This document shows, piece after piece, positions 9,502-17,500 of a stretch of DNA of 32,243 bases. Each line of letters begins with the position of its first letter. Position 1 is the first letter of the stretch. The translations under genes were made by a program, and so were the position numbers. Source of the DNA: Hyphomicrobiales bacterium (GTDB lineage Bacteria > Pseudomonadota > Alphaproteobacteria > Rhizobiales > Rhizobiaceae); assembly GCA_900466945.1 (NCBI GenBank), contig UBNV01000030.1, forward strand, positions 1-32,243, read 5' to 3'. The notes under the pieces are model-generated. The model was not told where the DNA came from, did no database searches, and was given only the letters and a program-made list of their open reading frames with translations.

Positions 9502-10518
9502 TCAGCCCTGCATCATCACGTCGACGACATCGCTGCGTCGCAGGAGACCTATGGGCCGGCCATCCGCGTCGACGACGCCGAGCATGTCACCGCCGGTGGC
9601 GAAGAGTGGGGCTGCCTCGGAGACGGAGGCCGTATGGCAGATCGTCATCGCAGGCAGGGCGGCTGTCGTCGCCTTCATCAGCGAGGCGACCTTGACGACC
9701 TTGGACCGGGCGACGTTGCGGGTGAATTCGGCGACGTAACCGGTGGCCGGCGCCAGAACCAGTTCTTCGGGCGTGCCGGCCTGGACGATCTCGCCATCCT
9801 TCATGATCGCGATGCGGTCGGCGAGCCGGATCGCTTCGTCGAAGTCGTGGGTGATGAAGACAATGGTCTTCTTCAGCACCGATTGCAGGCGAAGGAATTC
9901 GTCCTGCATTTCGCGTCGGATCAGCGGATCCAGCGCCGAGAAGGGTTCGTCCAGGAACCAGAGCTCCGGTTCGACCGCGAGCGAGCGGGCAATGCCGACG
10001 CGTTGCTGCTGGCCACCGGAGAGCTGGCGCGGGAAGGCGGTCTCCTTGCCGGCGAGACCCACCAGTTCGACCATGCGTCTGGCGCGGTCCTCGCGCGTCG
10101 GCCGGTCGATGCCCTGAACCTCCAGCGGAAAGGCGACATTGTCGAGTACCGTCAGATGCGGCAGAAGCGCAAAATGCTGGAAGACCATGCCCATCTGGTG
10201 GCGCCGGATCTCGATCATCCGTGCTTCGCTGGCCGAGAGCAGGTTTTCCCCGTTGAAAAGTATCTCGCCCGATGTCGGCTCTATCAGCCGCGACAGGCAG
10301 CGCACCAGCGTCGACTTGCCCGAGCCCGAAAGGCCCATGATCACGAAGATCTCGCCGGTTCGCACCTCGAGATTGACGTCCCGGACGGCGCCGACCAGGC
10401 CGGCGCGCAAGAGCGTCTCGGTGTCCGGCTTGCCGCCGTTGGAGGACACGGCATCGCGCGCGCCCGCACCGAATATCTTCCAGACATTGCGGCAGACGAG
10501 TTTGGCTTCAGTCGACAT
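9502..10518 (-). CDS. ABC transporter ATP-binding protein, ProV/OpuAA-like
   Basis: A 338-residue ATPase of the glycine betaine/L-proline importer class. Walker A is GLSGSGKST (62-70), the signature is LSGGQQQR (166-173), Walker B is LWFLDEPFSALD (186-197), and the switch histidine is in FITHDFDEA. About 35 residues before the Walker A region and the long C-terminal extension after the nucleotide domain (ending DGRPIGLLRRSDVVDVMMQG) fit the ProV family, whose C-terminus carries regulatory CBS-like units. Here only about one such unit is present. It energises the fused permease encoded 4 bp downstream. A strong hairpin lies in the 100-bp gap between this gene and the binding-protein gene. Confidence 0.92.
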   Translation of the reverse strand: MSTEAKLVCRNVWKIFGAGARDAVSSNGGKPDTETLLRAGLVGAVRDVNLEVRTGEIFVIMGLSGSGKSTLVRCLSRLIEPTSGEILFNGENLLSASEARMIEIRRHQMGMVFQHFALLPHLTVLDNVAFPLEVQGIDRPTREDRARRMVELVGLAGKETAFPRQLSGGQQQRVGIARSLAVEPELWFLDEPFSALDPLIRREMQDEFLRLQSVLKKTIVFITHDFDEAIRLADRIAIMKDGEIVQAGTPEELVLAPATGYVAEFTRNVARSKVVKVASLMKATTAALPAMTICHTASVSEAAPLFATGGDMLGVVDADGRPIGLLRRSDVVDVMMQG

Positions 10519-10570
10519 GGCAGTTCCGCTGGATCACAGGACGGATGGCCCGCAGGGGCCGCTCGAAAGA

Positions 10571-10607
10571 TCGGTCACCCGCGCCAAGGAAGTGCGCGGG
10601 TGACCGA
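10571..10607 (-). promoter_or_regulatory. intercistronic hairpin between binding-protein and ATPase genes
   Basis: Perfect 14-bp inverted repeat: TCGGTCACCCGCGC at 10571-10584, a 9-nt loop, then its complement at 10594-10607. It lies 12 bp after the stop of the binding-protein gene. There is no long T tract behind it on the minus strand, so it is more likely an mRNA-stabilising or attenuating structure than a full terminator. Such hairpins commonly raise the amount of binding protein relative to the membrane components of ABC operons. Confidence 0.7.
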
Positions 10608-10618
10608 AACCGGTCCGG

Positions 10619-11584
10619 CTATTTCTTGATCCATTCCGACCATTTGGCCTCGTTGGCGCCGACCCATTCGGCGACGACTTCCTCGACCTTCTTGCCGTCG
10701 AGATCGACCTTGGTGATCATCGCGCCCATTTCGTCGTTGCCGACGTTGAAAGCCTTGATCGCCTCATGCGCGCCCGGCCACTTGTCCTTCAGGCCCGACC
10801 AGGCAACCTTCCAGATCGGACCGAAGGGCTTGCCGCAATCATAGGCCATGTCGGGGTTGGAGCCCGAGGCGGCGTCGGTGTAGCATTCCTTGGTGTATTG
10901 CGGGAATTCGACCCATTCGCCCTTGTATTTGGCCGGAGCCCAATGGGGCGCGTAGATCCAGAGGAGGATTGGTGCCTGGCGCTGATAGGCGCTTTCGAGC
11001 TCCGCGAAGAGGGCAGCATCGGTGCCCGCATGCACGACCTCGAAGGGCAGGTCGAGCGCTTCGACGCGTTCGTCGTCAAATCCGCCCCAGGTGACCGGAC
11101 CGCCGAGATAGCGGCCTTTCGGGGCCGTCTCAGCAGTAGAGAAGGCTTCCGCACACGCTTCAGTCTTCAGAGCCTCCCAGTTCGGCAGGCCGGGGCATTT
11201 CTCCTTCATGTATTCGGGAAACCACCACTCTTCCTTGGCCTGCATGCCGGTTTCGCCGAGGTTTTCGACCTTGCCCGTTGCCGTGGCTGCGTCCATCGCC
11301 TCGCGGCCGGTCGTTTCCCAGATTTCCATGGCAACATGGAGGTCGCCAGATTCCAGACCAGCAAACTGGGCCAGATAGTCAGCCTGAACGAATTCGACGG
11401 AATAGCCCGCCTTCTTCAATACCTCGCCCATGATCTGGGTGGTGATCAGCTGGCCTGTCCAGTCATGTAATGTCAGTTTGATCGGATCGGTGGATTCCTG
11501 CGCCTTTGTCGGTGTGACGAAGAAGGCGGCAGTCATCAGCAATGTGGCTGCGATCGTTCTCGGCATGCGGTCATGATGAAGCAT
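10619..11584 (-). CDS. periplasmic substrate-binding protein, glycine betaine/choline (OpuAC/ProX) type
   Basis: A 321-residue protein with an N-terminal signal peptide (hydrophobic core about residues 10-22, likely cleavage after TKA at 28). It belongs to the OpuAC family, which binds quaternary amines in a cage of aromatic residues. Candidate cage residues are W42 (LHDWTG), W89 (MEIWE), W120/W121/Y125 (EEWWFPEY) and W215 (YAPHW). The spacing is reminiscent of the choline-binding protein ChoX, but ligand identity is inference. The ATG at 11584 is chosen because GGGAGA lies 6 bp upstream. It is the first gene of the minus-strand operon and is followed by a strong hairpin. Confidence 0.9.
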   Translation of the reverse strand: MLHHDRMPRTIAATLLMTAAFFVTPTKAQESTDPIKLTLHDWTGQLITTQIMGEVLKKAGYSVEFVQADYLAQFAGLESGDLHVAMEIWETTGREAMDAATATGKVENLGETGMQAKEEWWFPEYMKEKCPGLPNWEALKTEACAEAFSTAETAPKGRYLGGPVTWGGFDDERVEALDLPFEVVHAGTDAALFAELESAYQRQAPILLWIYAPHWAPAKYKGEWVEFPQYTKECYTDAASGSNPDMAYDCGKPFGPIWKVAWSGLKDKWPGAHEAIKAFNVGNDEMGAMITKVDLDGKKVEEVVAEWVGANEAKWSEWIKK

Positions 11585-11827
11585 TCGAGTTCTCCCAGTA
11601 GGGCCCGTTGAGATTGCTTAAATCTGGCAAGGCACCCGGTCGCCGTTCCCCGTACTTTTCGTATCTGATGACGACCGCGTGTATGTCCGCAGTCTCGGGT
11701 CAAGCGAGAGAGCTTGTCAATCCGAATCTGTGGCATTTTGTGATTTTGTGACCGATTACGTGGTGTCACCTTGAAGCTGGTGATGCCGCGCGCTAGTGAT
11801 GCGGTGACGAGCAGGATGGAGATGGTC
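11585..11827. promoter_or_regulatory. divergent promoter region of the uptake/demethylation operon and the DeoR regulator
   Basis: A 243-bp non-coding stretch between the minus-strand operon and the plus-strand DeoR gene. It must hold both promoters. A tandem direct repeat ATTTTGTG ATTTTGTG (11735-11742 and 11743-11750) and the small palindrome GGTGTCACC (11762-11770) are candidate operators, since DeoR-family proteins often bind repeated short boxes. No convincing sigma-70 promoter could be picked by eye. Confidence 0.4.
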
Positions 11828-12583
11828 ATGCCCCCTTCAACACGGCAGCGAGAGATCTTGCGTGTTCTGGATCGCGAGGGAACCGTGGCGCTTTCGGCCC
11901 TTGCGCGCAAACTCGGTGTCTCGCTCGAGACCATCCGACGGGACCTTAAGCCGTTGGCAAACGGTGGCAGTCTGATCAGGATGCATGGCGCCGTGAGCCT
12001 GACTTCCATGGTCGGCGAAGCACCGTTTGAAAGGCGGATGCGTGAGAACAGCGAGGCCAAGCGGACCATCGCGGCCTCGGTTGCAGCGACCATACGTGAC
12101 GGGGACTCGATCATGATGGACACGGGCACGACAACGAGCTTCCTCGCGCGGGAACTCCTGGGTCACCGGCGTCTGACCGTCGTGACAAACTCTTCCGACA
12201 TCGCGCGCACGCTCGCCACCCTGAATGACAACAAAGTTTACATGGCAGGCGGGGAGTTGCGCAGCGACAACGGGGCGGCGTTCGGGAGTACGGCCATCGA
12301 TTTCATCAGCCGGTTTTCCGTCACCCACGCGATCATCTCGACGGGTGCCGTGAATTCAAAGGGGATGATGGATTACGATCTGGATGAGGCGGAATTTGCC
12401 CGCACGGTTATCACGCGCGGACGACGCACGTTGGTTGTGACGGACCAGAGCAAATTCGGTCGGGAGGGGCTGGTCCGTGTCTGTGGCTTCGAGGCGATCG
12501 CTGAGCTTGCGACAGATGTGCCGCCTCCACCGGACATTGTCGAGGCTATGGCTGCAGCTGGTACCGGTCTGTTGCTTGCCTGA
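11828..12583 (+). CDS. DeoR-family transcriptional regulator
   Basis: A 251-residue repressor-type protein. The N-terminal winged helix-turn-helix begins RQREILRVLDREGTVAL and contains the family hallmark LGVSLETIRRDLKPL. The C-terminal DeoRC sensor domain shows MMDTGTTTSFLAREL, VVTNSSDIA, YMAGGELRS and VVTDQSKFGREG. The DeoRC fold is related to sugar-phosphate isomerases, and the family usually responds to phosphorylated ligands. That fits an operon with two kinases, whose phosphorylated product could be the inducer (inference). The reading frame is open from a TTG at 11771, but the ATG at 11828 has a good site (GGAG, 6 bp upstream) and gives the normal family length. It is divergent from the operon it probably controls. 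Confidence 0.88.
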   Translation: MPPSTRQREILRVLDREGTVALSALARKLGVSLETIRRDLKPLANGGSLIRMHGAVSLTSMVGEAPFERRMRENSEAKRTIAASVAATIRDGDSIMMDTGTTTSFLARELLGHRRLTVVTNSSDIARTLATLNDNKVYMAGGELRSDNGAAFGSTAIDFISRFSVTHAIISTGAVNSKGMMDYDLDEAEFARTVITRGRRTLVVTDQSKFGREGLVRVCGFEAIAELATDVPPPPDIVEAMAAAGTGLLLA

Positions 12584-12691
12584 ACTCTGAGGCTCTGCGT
12601 TCTTTGGCCGATAGCCGAATTGACCGCCCGGGAAGCAAGTTTTACGCGCCTGGAAGACTCGCCAGCCCGTCATGGGCTGAGACGAGCGTCT

Positions 12692-12790
12692 TCAGTCGCG
12701 CAGGAGTGGCAGCAACTGGCTACCCTGGCGTGTTATCTCGTGCAGATAGGGCGTGTCGGACAGGATGAACTGACTGATGCCGAGGTCGCC
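12692..12790 (-). pseudogene. C-terminal remnant of a flavin-dependent (LLM-class) monooxygenase
   Basis: The minus strand reads GDLGISQFILSDTPYLHEIT followed by RQGSQLLPLLRD and a stop. This resembles the C-terminal end of luciferase-like/alkanesulfonate monooxygenases (pattern LSDTPYLEEI...LLPLLR). Only about 32 codons remain. The similarity breaks off where the YeeE/YedE fragment begins on the other strand. It is probably the tail of a deleted sulfonate-utilisation gene. Confidence 0.5.
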
Positions 12791-13220
12791 AGCCTATCTT
12801 CGGGTTGCCCCGCTCGGCGTGACGGCCGAGCTAGGCAGCCTGGTGCGGACCGCAGGTCTTTCCGCCGGTATCGTGCCGGAAACGCGCGTCGGACTCGATA
12901 CTGCCCGGGGCTGTATCAGCGCGGTCAAGACTGTCTTGCTCTCTCCCAACGGCCTCTTTGTCATCGGCCTCGTCGTGGCGAGCTTCGCTTCAGCCCTTCT
13001 CTCCGGCCGCTTTGAGCCCTCGTGGCCAAACGTACGCGGACTGCTCGCACGCTTCACCGGCGGCGCGCTGATGGGGTGGGGGGCCATGACCGGTCTCGGC
13101 TGCACCGTCGGTGTCCTGCTCTCGGGAATTCAAGCAGGGGCTGTTTCGGGCTGAATATTCCTGATCTTCTGCACAGCGGGCGCCGTGTCCGGCTTGCTCG
13201 GTTTGCGGCGATTTGGCTAA
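12777..13220 (+). pseudogene. YeeE/YedE-family sulfur transporter, truncated and with an internal stop
   Basis: The frame encodes the C-terminal third of a YeeE/YedE membrane protein (thiosulfate/sulfur-compound import): LRVAPLGVTAELGSLVRTAG, VLLSPNGLFVIGLVVASFAS, and MGWGAMTGLGCTVGVLLSGI with the conserved cysteine. A TGA at 13152-13154 falls where the family has tryptophan (SG-W-IFL). The same frame then continues for 21 codons of family-like sequence to a TAA at 13218-13220. The N-terminal part is absent, so the copy is dead even if the TGA were a sequencing error. Confidence 0.75.
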
Positions 13221-13503
13221 TCGTCCACGACTTGCTGGCCCATCGGCAGCGGGCCTTTGCTGGATGGCTTGGTTTTTCGGCCGGGGGGTACAGGATGTTC
13301 TGATCAGCCGCCGCAAATGCTCATAACGACGCTGGTCTCGTCTCGGTCGGCTCGACTACGAACAGGAACGGTGCGCCAACGGCTACAGCCGGGCTCGAGG
13401 CTTGCGCCGAGCTGACCGAAAATACGAATCCAAACCGCCCCTTGGCACCTTTCCGCCTCTGCTCAGTTGTCTGGCTAAAGCCAATTTTCTACAGGGTGAT
13501 GGT

Positions 13504-13743
13504 ATGTCTCAACGTTTGAAAGTGAAGGAAATGGTGATGCAGATGCACGAGAGGAACCTCGTGCTCATGAACATTCTCCGCGATATCGCTGAAAACGAGA
13601 TATCGGGTCATATCGCCGCTGACGCAACAGACGAACAGATCGCCCGGAACTGTGCTGAAAAGGCTTTCCGTCGGAAAGAGATACTCGGAGAAATTTCTTA
13701 CATCCTGCATCAAGAAGACTTGGCACGCCGAGTAGAGGCATGA
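13504..13743 (+). CDS. small hypothetical protein (79 aa)
   Basis: A 79-residue, charged, probably all-helical protein (MSQRLKVKEMVMQMHERN at the start, QEDLARRVEA at the end). The frame is open from 13402, but the ATG at 13504 is preceded by GGGTGAT at a suitable distance and gives a compact protein. No domain was recognised. It has no signal peptide or membrane segment. It stands alone between two gene remnants, with a convergent receiver-domain fragment downstream. It could be a small regulator, or simply an orphan. Confidence 0.5.
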   Translation: MSQRLKVKEMVMQMHERNLVLMNILRDIAENEISGHIAADATDEQIARNCAEKAFRRKEILGEISYILHQEDLARRVEA

Positions 13744-13824
13744 ATGGCTTCGACTTTGCCGCTATCTGGACCTGCGGAGGTCCAACAATGTTTCGAGTTT
13801 TTGCCATTCCTACGTTTGATCTCA

Positions 13825-14120
13825 CTAACGGAGTGAAGGGCCATCTCGTTCTTTCTTGCCTATTTCGAGAGCGTTTAGGCGGTCGACGACTACCGAAAGG
13901 TCGTAGGGTTTAGGGAAGAATTGGGCTAACGCAGGTCGATCGATATCGACCGGCGCCAGTTTGCCAGAGGCAGCAGTGATGCCTCATTTGGGCAAGGGAT
14001 CGGCGGCGACTTGAGCAACATCGACTGCAGAATGCTTGCCGGGCTTTTGGATGTCGATGAACAGCACGTTGATCGTCTGATCGCTAATGATGTCCAGCGC
14101 TTCATCGCTATACTGTAACG
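13825..14120 (-). pseudogene. receiver-domain (response regulator) fragment with an internal stop
   Basis: The minus-strand frame reads SDEALDIISDQTINVLFIDI, then a TGA (13984-13986), then ITAASGKLAPVDI and QFFPKPYDLSVVVDRL, ending at a TAG at 13825-13827. This is the layout of single-domain CheY-like receivers: the phospho-acceptor Asp is in LFIDIQ, and the conserved Lys-Pro is in FFPKPYDL. The N-terminal part, with the acidic pair, is missing and is replaced by the upstream region of the glutaminase gene. Confidence 0.65.
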
Positions 14121-14156
14121 ACAAGCGGCACCTTCAATCAGATTAGGAATTATGAC

Positions 14157-15137
14157 ATGGCAGATCCTGTTGAGGATGCGACAGAGTTGAAGGCAATTCT
14201 CAGCGATGTTGTCGGTCAAGTGAGAACACGGGCGCCTGGAATTTACGACGAGGCTGTCGCGGAAGCTAAGGAGAGGGATAAGCCTGCCCCGCGCAAGGCG
14301 GACTTTGAAAAGTTCGGCATTGCCGTGTTTACCAGGACCGGCCAGCTAGCCGCCGCCGGCAATGCCGGCATCGGTTTTCCCATCCAGTCCATATCCAAGG
14401 TCTTCGCCCTCGATCTCGCGCTCGAAGCGCTCGGCGAGGCTTTGTGGAAACGGATCGGTCGTGATCCATCGGGCGACCCCTTCAATTCCATTATCGATCT
14501 TGAACGCGCGAAGGGTGTTCCACGCAACCCGTTCATCAATGCCGGTGCACTGGTCGTATGCGATGTTCTCGTTGGTCTGGGAGGAAGCGCAGGTCCAAAT
14601 CGTCATGTGGTTCGCTTTGTTGAAAGAATGCTCGACGGTGAGGTGATGGCGCTCGACAAGGATGTTATGGCCAGCGACCGTACCGGCGGCGACCTCAATC
14701 GATCGCTGATGTTCATGGCGAGACACCACGGCAATCTGAACCATCCGGTAGACAAGGTCATGGAAGCCTATATCCACCAATGCGCCATCACGCTGGATTG
14801 TCGTGGACTTGCCAAGGCGGGCCGCTTTCTCATCCTTGACGACCCCGAACAAGAGAACGATGCAACGCTTGCAGCGGCGCGGCGCGCCCGGCGGATCCTT
14901 TCGGTGATGATGCTGTGTGGCCAATATGATGGCTCAGGTGACTTCGCCTATCGGGTCGGATTGCCAGCCAAATCGGGCGTCGGCGGTGGAATTCTCGCCG
15001 TTGTCCCCCATGACGCCTCAATCGCCGTGTGGTCACCAGCACTCGACTCAATGGGCAACAGTTGGCTCGGCACACTGGGCCTGGAGTTGATCAGCTCCAA
15101 GACCGACTGGTCGGTCTTCGGCAGAGCGCGTCGGTGA
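14157..15137 (+). CDS. glsA: glutaminase (glsA family)
   Basis: A 326-residue glutaminase that hydrolyses L-glutamine to glutamate and ammonia. It belongs to the serine-dependent beta-lactamase-like family. The catalytic SxxK pair is S78 and K81 (QSISKVF). Other family blocks are GRDPSGDPFNSI, PRNPFINAGA (122-131), VDKVMEAYIHQCAI and the late PAKSGVGGGI motif. The length is normal for the family. It is transcribed alone: a receiver fragment lies upstream on the other strand, and 259 bp without a gene follow. It may supply ammonium or help with acid tolerance; the context does not say which. Confidence 0.93.
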   Translation: MADPVEDATELKAILSDVVGQVRTRAPGIYDEAVAEAKERDKPAPRKADFEKFGIAVFTRTGQLAAAGNAGIGFPIQSISKVFALDLALEALGEALWKRIGRDPSGDPFNSIIDLERAKGVPRNPFINAGALVVCDVLVGLGGSAGPNRHVVRFVERMLDGEVMALDKDVMASDRTGGDLNRSLMFMARHHGNLNHPVDKVMEAYIHQCAITLDCRGLAKAGRFLILDDPEQENDATLAAARRARRILSVMMLCGQYDGSGDFAYRVGLPAKSGVGGGILAVVPHDASIAVWSPALDSMGNSWLGTLGLELISSKTDWSVFGRARR

Positions 15138-15396
15138 ATTGCCAGCCAACATGGATTTCTTCGAATGAGCTGGCTCGTTTTGGCTGAAGAGATTCTGGGA
15201 AATCAACTCAGGAGCGCCAGGCTCAACGACATGGCTCTGCAGTCATAACTTGCCGAGGTCCGCGGGGGCATAAGCATTAAAGGCCGAGTCAGAATAATGG
15301 TGTTCTTCGGTTTGACTCTATAGAAGGCGAGGCGGCCAAGTCGTCGACCGACCAGCGCTCAGGCTGGTTCTCCTTAGTATTTGCTCAGCGGCTACC

Positions 15397-15663
15397 TTAG
15401 CGGACCTTGGGTTTGCGTCCAGAAGGGAGAGGTGAAGGCCGTGAACCCGTGTCCACAATTGTAGTGAAGAGTTCAGCGACTGGGACATGCAGCACCAAGG
15501 CTAGCGCCTCCAACGCAGAAACCGTGACATTCTCTGTGCCCCTCTCGATGCGCCCTACATATGAACGGTCAATGCCCGCCTCCAAGGCAAGTTTCTCCTG
15601 AGAGAGACCTTTCGCTACCCTAAGTCTCCGAATGTTCCAGCCAATAGTTTTCTTGGTGTCCAT
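15397..15663 (-). CDS. small XRE-family transcriptional regulator
   Basis: An 88-residue DNA-binding protein made of one HTH_3 domain (IGWNIRRLRVAKGLSQEKLA, then GIDRSYVGRIERG and TVSALEALALVL) and a short basic, proline-rich tail. An upstream frame extends to a TTG at 15717, but a TATAAT box at 15723-15728 would then lie almost at the start codon. The ATG at 15663 (MDTKKTIGW) is therefore preferred, though its ribosome site is weak. It is divergent from the LysR gene. It is similar to small rhizobial regulators that control neighbouring genes or plasmid functions; its target is unknown. Confidence 0.75.
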   Translation of the reverse strand: MDTKKTIGWNIRRLRVAKGLSQEKLALEAGIDRSYVGRIERGTENVTVSALEALALVLHVPVAELFTTIVDTGSRPSPLPSGRKPKVR

Positions 15664-15722
15664 CGCAGGAGCATGCGTTATAGAGGACTTGACAATCGAC
15701 GGACTGTTAGTCCCCAATAAGG

Positions 15723-15754
15723 ATTATAAGCTGAGCGAGCCGCCTCTGTTTCAA
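15723..15754 (-). promoter_or_regulatory. candidate promoter of the XRE regulator
   Basis: On the minus strand a perfect TATAAT (15723-15728) lies 20 bp after TTGAAA (15749-15754). The spacing is longer than the ideal 17 bp, so the -35 assignment is weak. It sits 60 bp upstream of the chosen start codon. Confidence 0.35.
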
Positions 15755-15786
15755 GGGGTATTGCCAGCTTAGAAATTGGGAGACCG

Positions 15787-16680
15787 ATGATGGAACTGCG
15801 CCAACTCTCCTACTTCGTCGCCGTCGCCGAAGAGCTGCACTTCGGCCGTGCCGCCATGCGAGTGAATATCGCTCAGCCGGCGCTGAGCACGCAGGTGCAG
15901 GCGCTGGAAAAGGGGCTTGGCGTGCAGTTGCTTGTGCGCTCGACACGCAAGGTCGAGCTGACGCGGGCAGGGGAAGTGTTCTACGACCGCTGTGTTCGGA
16001 TGCTGGGCGATCTCGATCTCTCCGCCGAGTTGGCGCGTGCGGCAGGAGGCAGGACGATGCGGGAGATCAGGATCGGCACAATCTATCCGGCAACGACAGG
16101 TGTGCTTCCGGCGTTTCTGGCAAGGATCGGCCGGAAGTTTCCCGATATTCGGCTGCATGTGTCGAATGGGTCTACCGCCGATATCATCCGGCAGCTGGAA
16201 TGCGGGAAGCTCAATCTCGGCTTCATTCGACCTGTCGAGAACATCGGCTCACTGCGCTTCTTCTCGATTGCCCATGAGCGTTATCTGCTGGCGGTGCCGA
16301 CGGGAAATCCGCTTGCGTCGAAACAAGAGGTGACGATCGACGATCTGAAGGCAGAGAAGATTATCGCATTCAAGCGGCAGAACCTCTCCTACACGGAGCG
16401 CTACTTCTCCGAGACATTTGCGGAGCACGGGCTGAATGACAATGTCGCCTATACCTGTGACGACACCTTCTCGCTGATCTCACTCGTTTCCTCAGGTCTT
16501 GGTGTTGGCTTTGCCCCGGAATGGACGGCTGAGTTGCCAGGCAGAAGTGTTGTGTTGAAGAAGGTGACAGGTATCGATCTGAAGATCGGGCTGGGTGTCG
16601 CCTGGAGCAAGGATGATCCGACGGCGGCACGCGATGACATCATCGACATCGCCAAGACACTGGGGCGGCCGGGCAGGTGA
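15787..16680 (+). CDS. LysR-family transcriptional regulator
   Basis: A 297-residue LysR-type regulator. The N-terminal helix-turn-helix covers about residues 1-60 (MELRQLSYFVAVAEELHFGR, then QPALSTQVQALE and RSTRKVELTRAGE). The effector domain begins near residue 90 (EIRIGTIYPATTGVLPAFLA). Sequences such as LISLVSSGLGVGFAPEW are typical of regulators of aromatic or organic-acid catabolism. GGGAG lies just before the start, which could be either ATG at 15787 or 15790. No obvious target operon is adjacent: the XRE gene is divergent and traG converges from the other side. Confidence 0.9.
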   Translation: MMELRQLSYFVAVAEELHFGRAAMRVNIAQPALSTQVQALEKGLGVQLLVRSTRKVELTRAGEVFYDRCVRMLGDLDLSAELARAAGGRTMREIRIGTIYPATTGVLPAFLARIGRKFPDIRLHVSNGSTADIIRQLECGKLNLGFIRPVENIGSLRFFSIAHERYLLAVPTGNPLASKQEVTIDDLKAEKIIAFKRQNLSYTERYFSETFAEHGLNDNVAYTCDDTFSLISLVSSGLGVGFAPEWTAELPGRSVVLKKVTGIDLKIGLGVAWSKDDPTAARDDIIDIAKTLGRPGR

Positions 16681-16719
16681 GGGTACCGGTGTTTGCGACA
16701 GAGCTCACTGCCGCGCCTT

Positions 16720-17500
16720 CATGCGGAACGCCATGGCCGGGCGAAGTCGTTCCCGCCTGACCCCAAGGGGTCGCTATGCTCAGGCTCCTGCGGCTTCGCT
16801 TTTCCCGGCCCTGACGTGACGAGAATTCCCGGCGTCCCGGGCTTTGGCCCGTCGCTATGCTGACGCCTCCGATATTCTTCATTGTCTTGCCCGGATCTCG
16901 CGCAAGCGCGGCTTTGGTCCGGGCGGGGTCTTGGGCGGCTGTTTTGGTAAGCGCGGGGATTGCCGCTCAAGACGGATCGAACAGCTTTTGGAACTCCGGG
17001 TCCGTGTAGTAGCGGATCTTCTGGGCCAGCGCCGGCCTCTGACCCGTGTTAAGCAGGATCATCGCCTCGCTGGGCAACCGCATGATCTCGTCAGGGGTGA
17101 TCAGGTCGCGGGCCACGACATGTTCGCTCGATGTGTGGCCCGGTGGCTTCCATGGCAGGTTCGGGCCGCTCCAAGAGTTCGTGACGTGATGGGCATCCAT
17201 GCGGCCGATGGTTTTGGCAATCAGACTTGCTGTCTCGATGTCGTTGACGCCGAACACTTGGCATACGCTGGCATTGGAAAGGAAGGTGCCGGCACGCTGG
17301 CCGTATGTAGCGCGCAACTGATGCATGTCCTGCAGGATCGGCCAGAGCTGCACGCCATAGCCCGCCATCAGCCCCATTGCGCGTTCGATCGGTGCGAGAT
17401 GGCCAAGGGCGGCGAACTCGTCGAACAGATAGAGCACCGGTTTGGCTGGTGTCGTTGGATCGCGCGCCATGTCTGTCAGGCTCTGAGTGACCAGCAGTCT
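16720..17500. repeat. direct repeat, copy B (traG 3' region and downstream DNA)
   Basis: The better preserved partner of the repeat at 40-690. It comprises about 245 bp of non-coding DNA after traG plus the last third of the gene. With copy A it brackets the catabolic and regulatory block. Confidence 0.75.

Noticed and set aside
10571..10607. Rho-independent terminator
   Set aside because: The hairpin is strong, but no run of T follows on the transcribed side and the operon continues 50 bp further on.
9394..10629. 411-codon open frame on the plus strand
   Set aside because: Antisense to the ABC ATPase gene, with composition typical of a mirrored reading frame and no family motifs.
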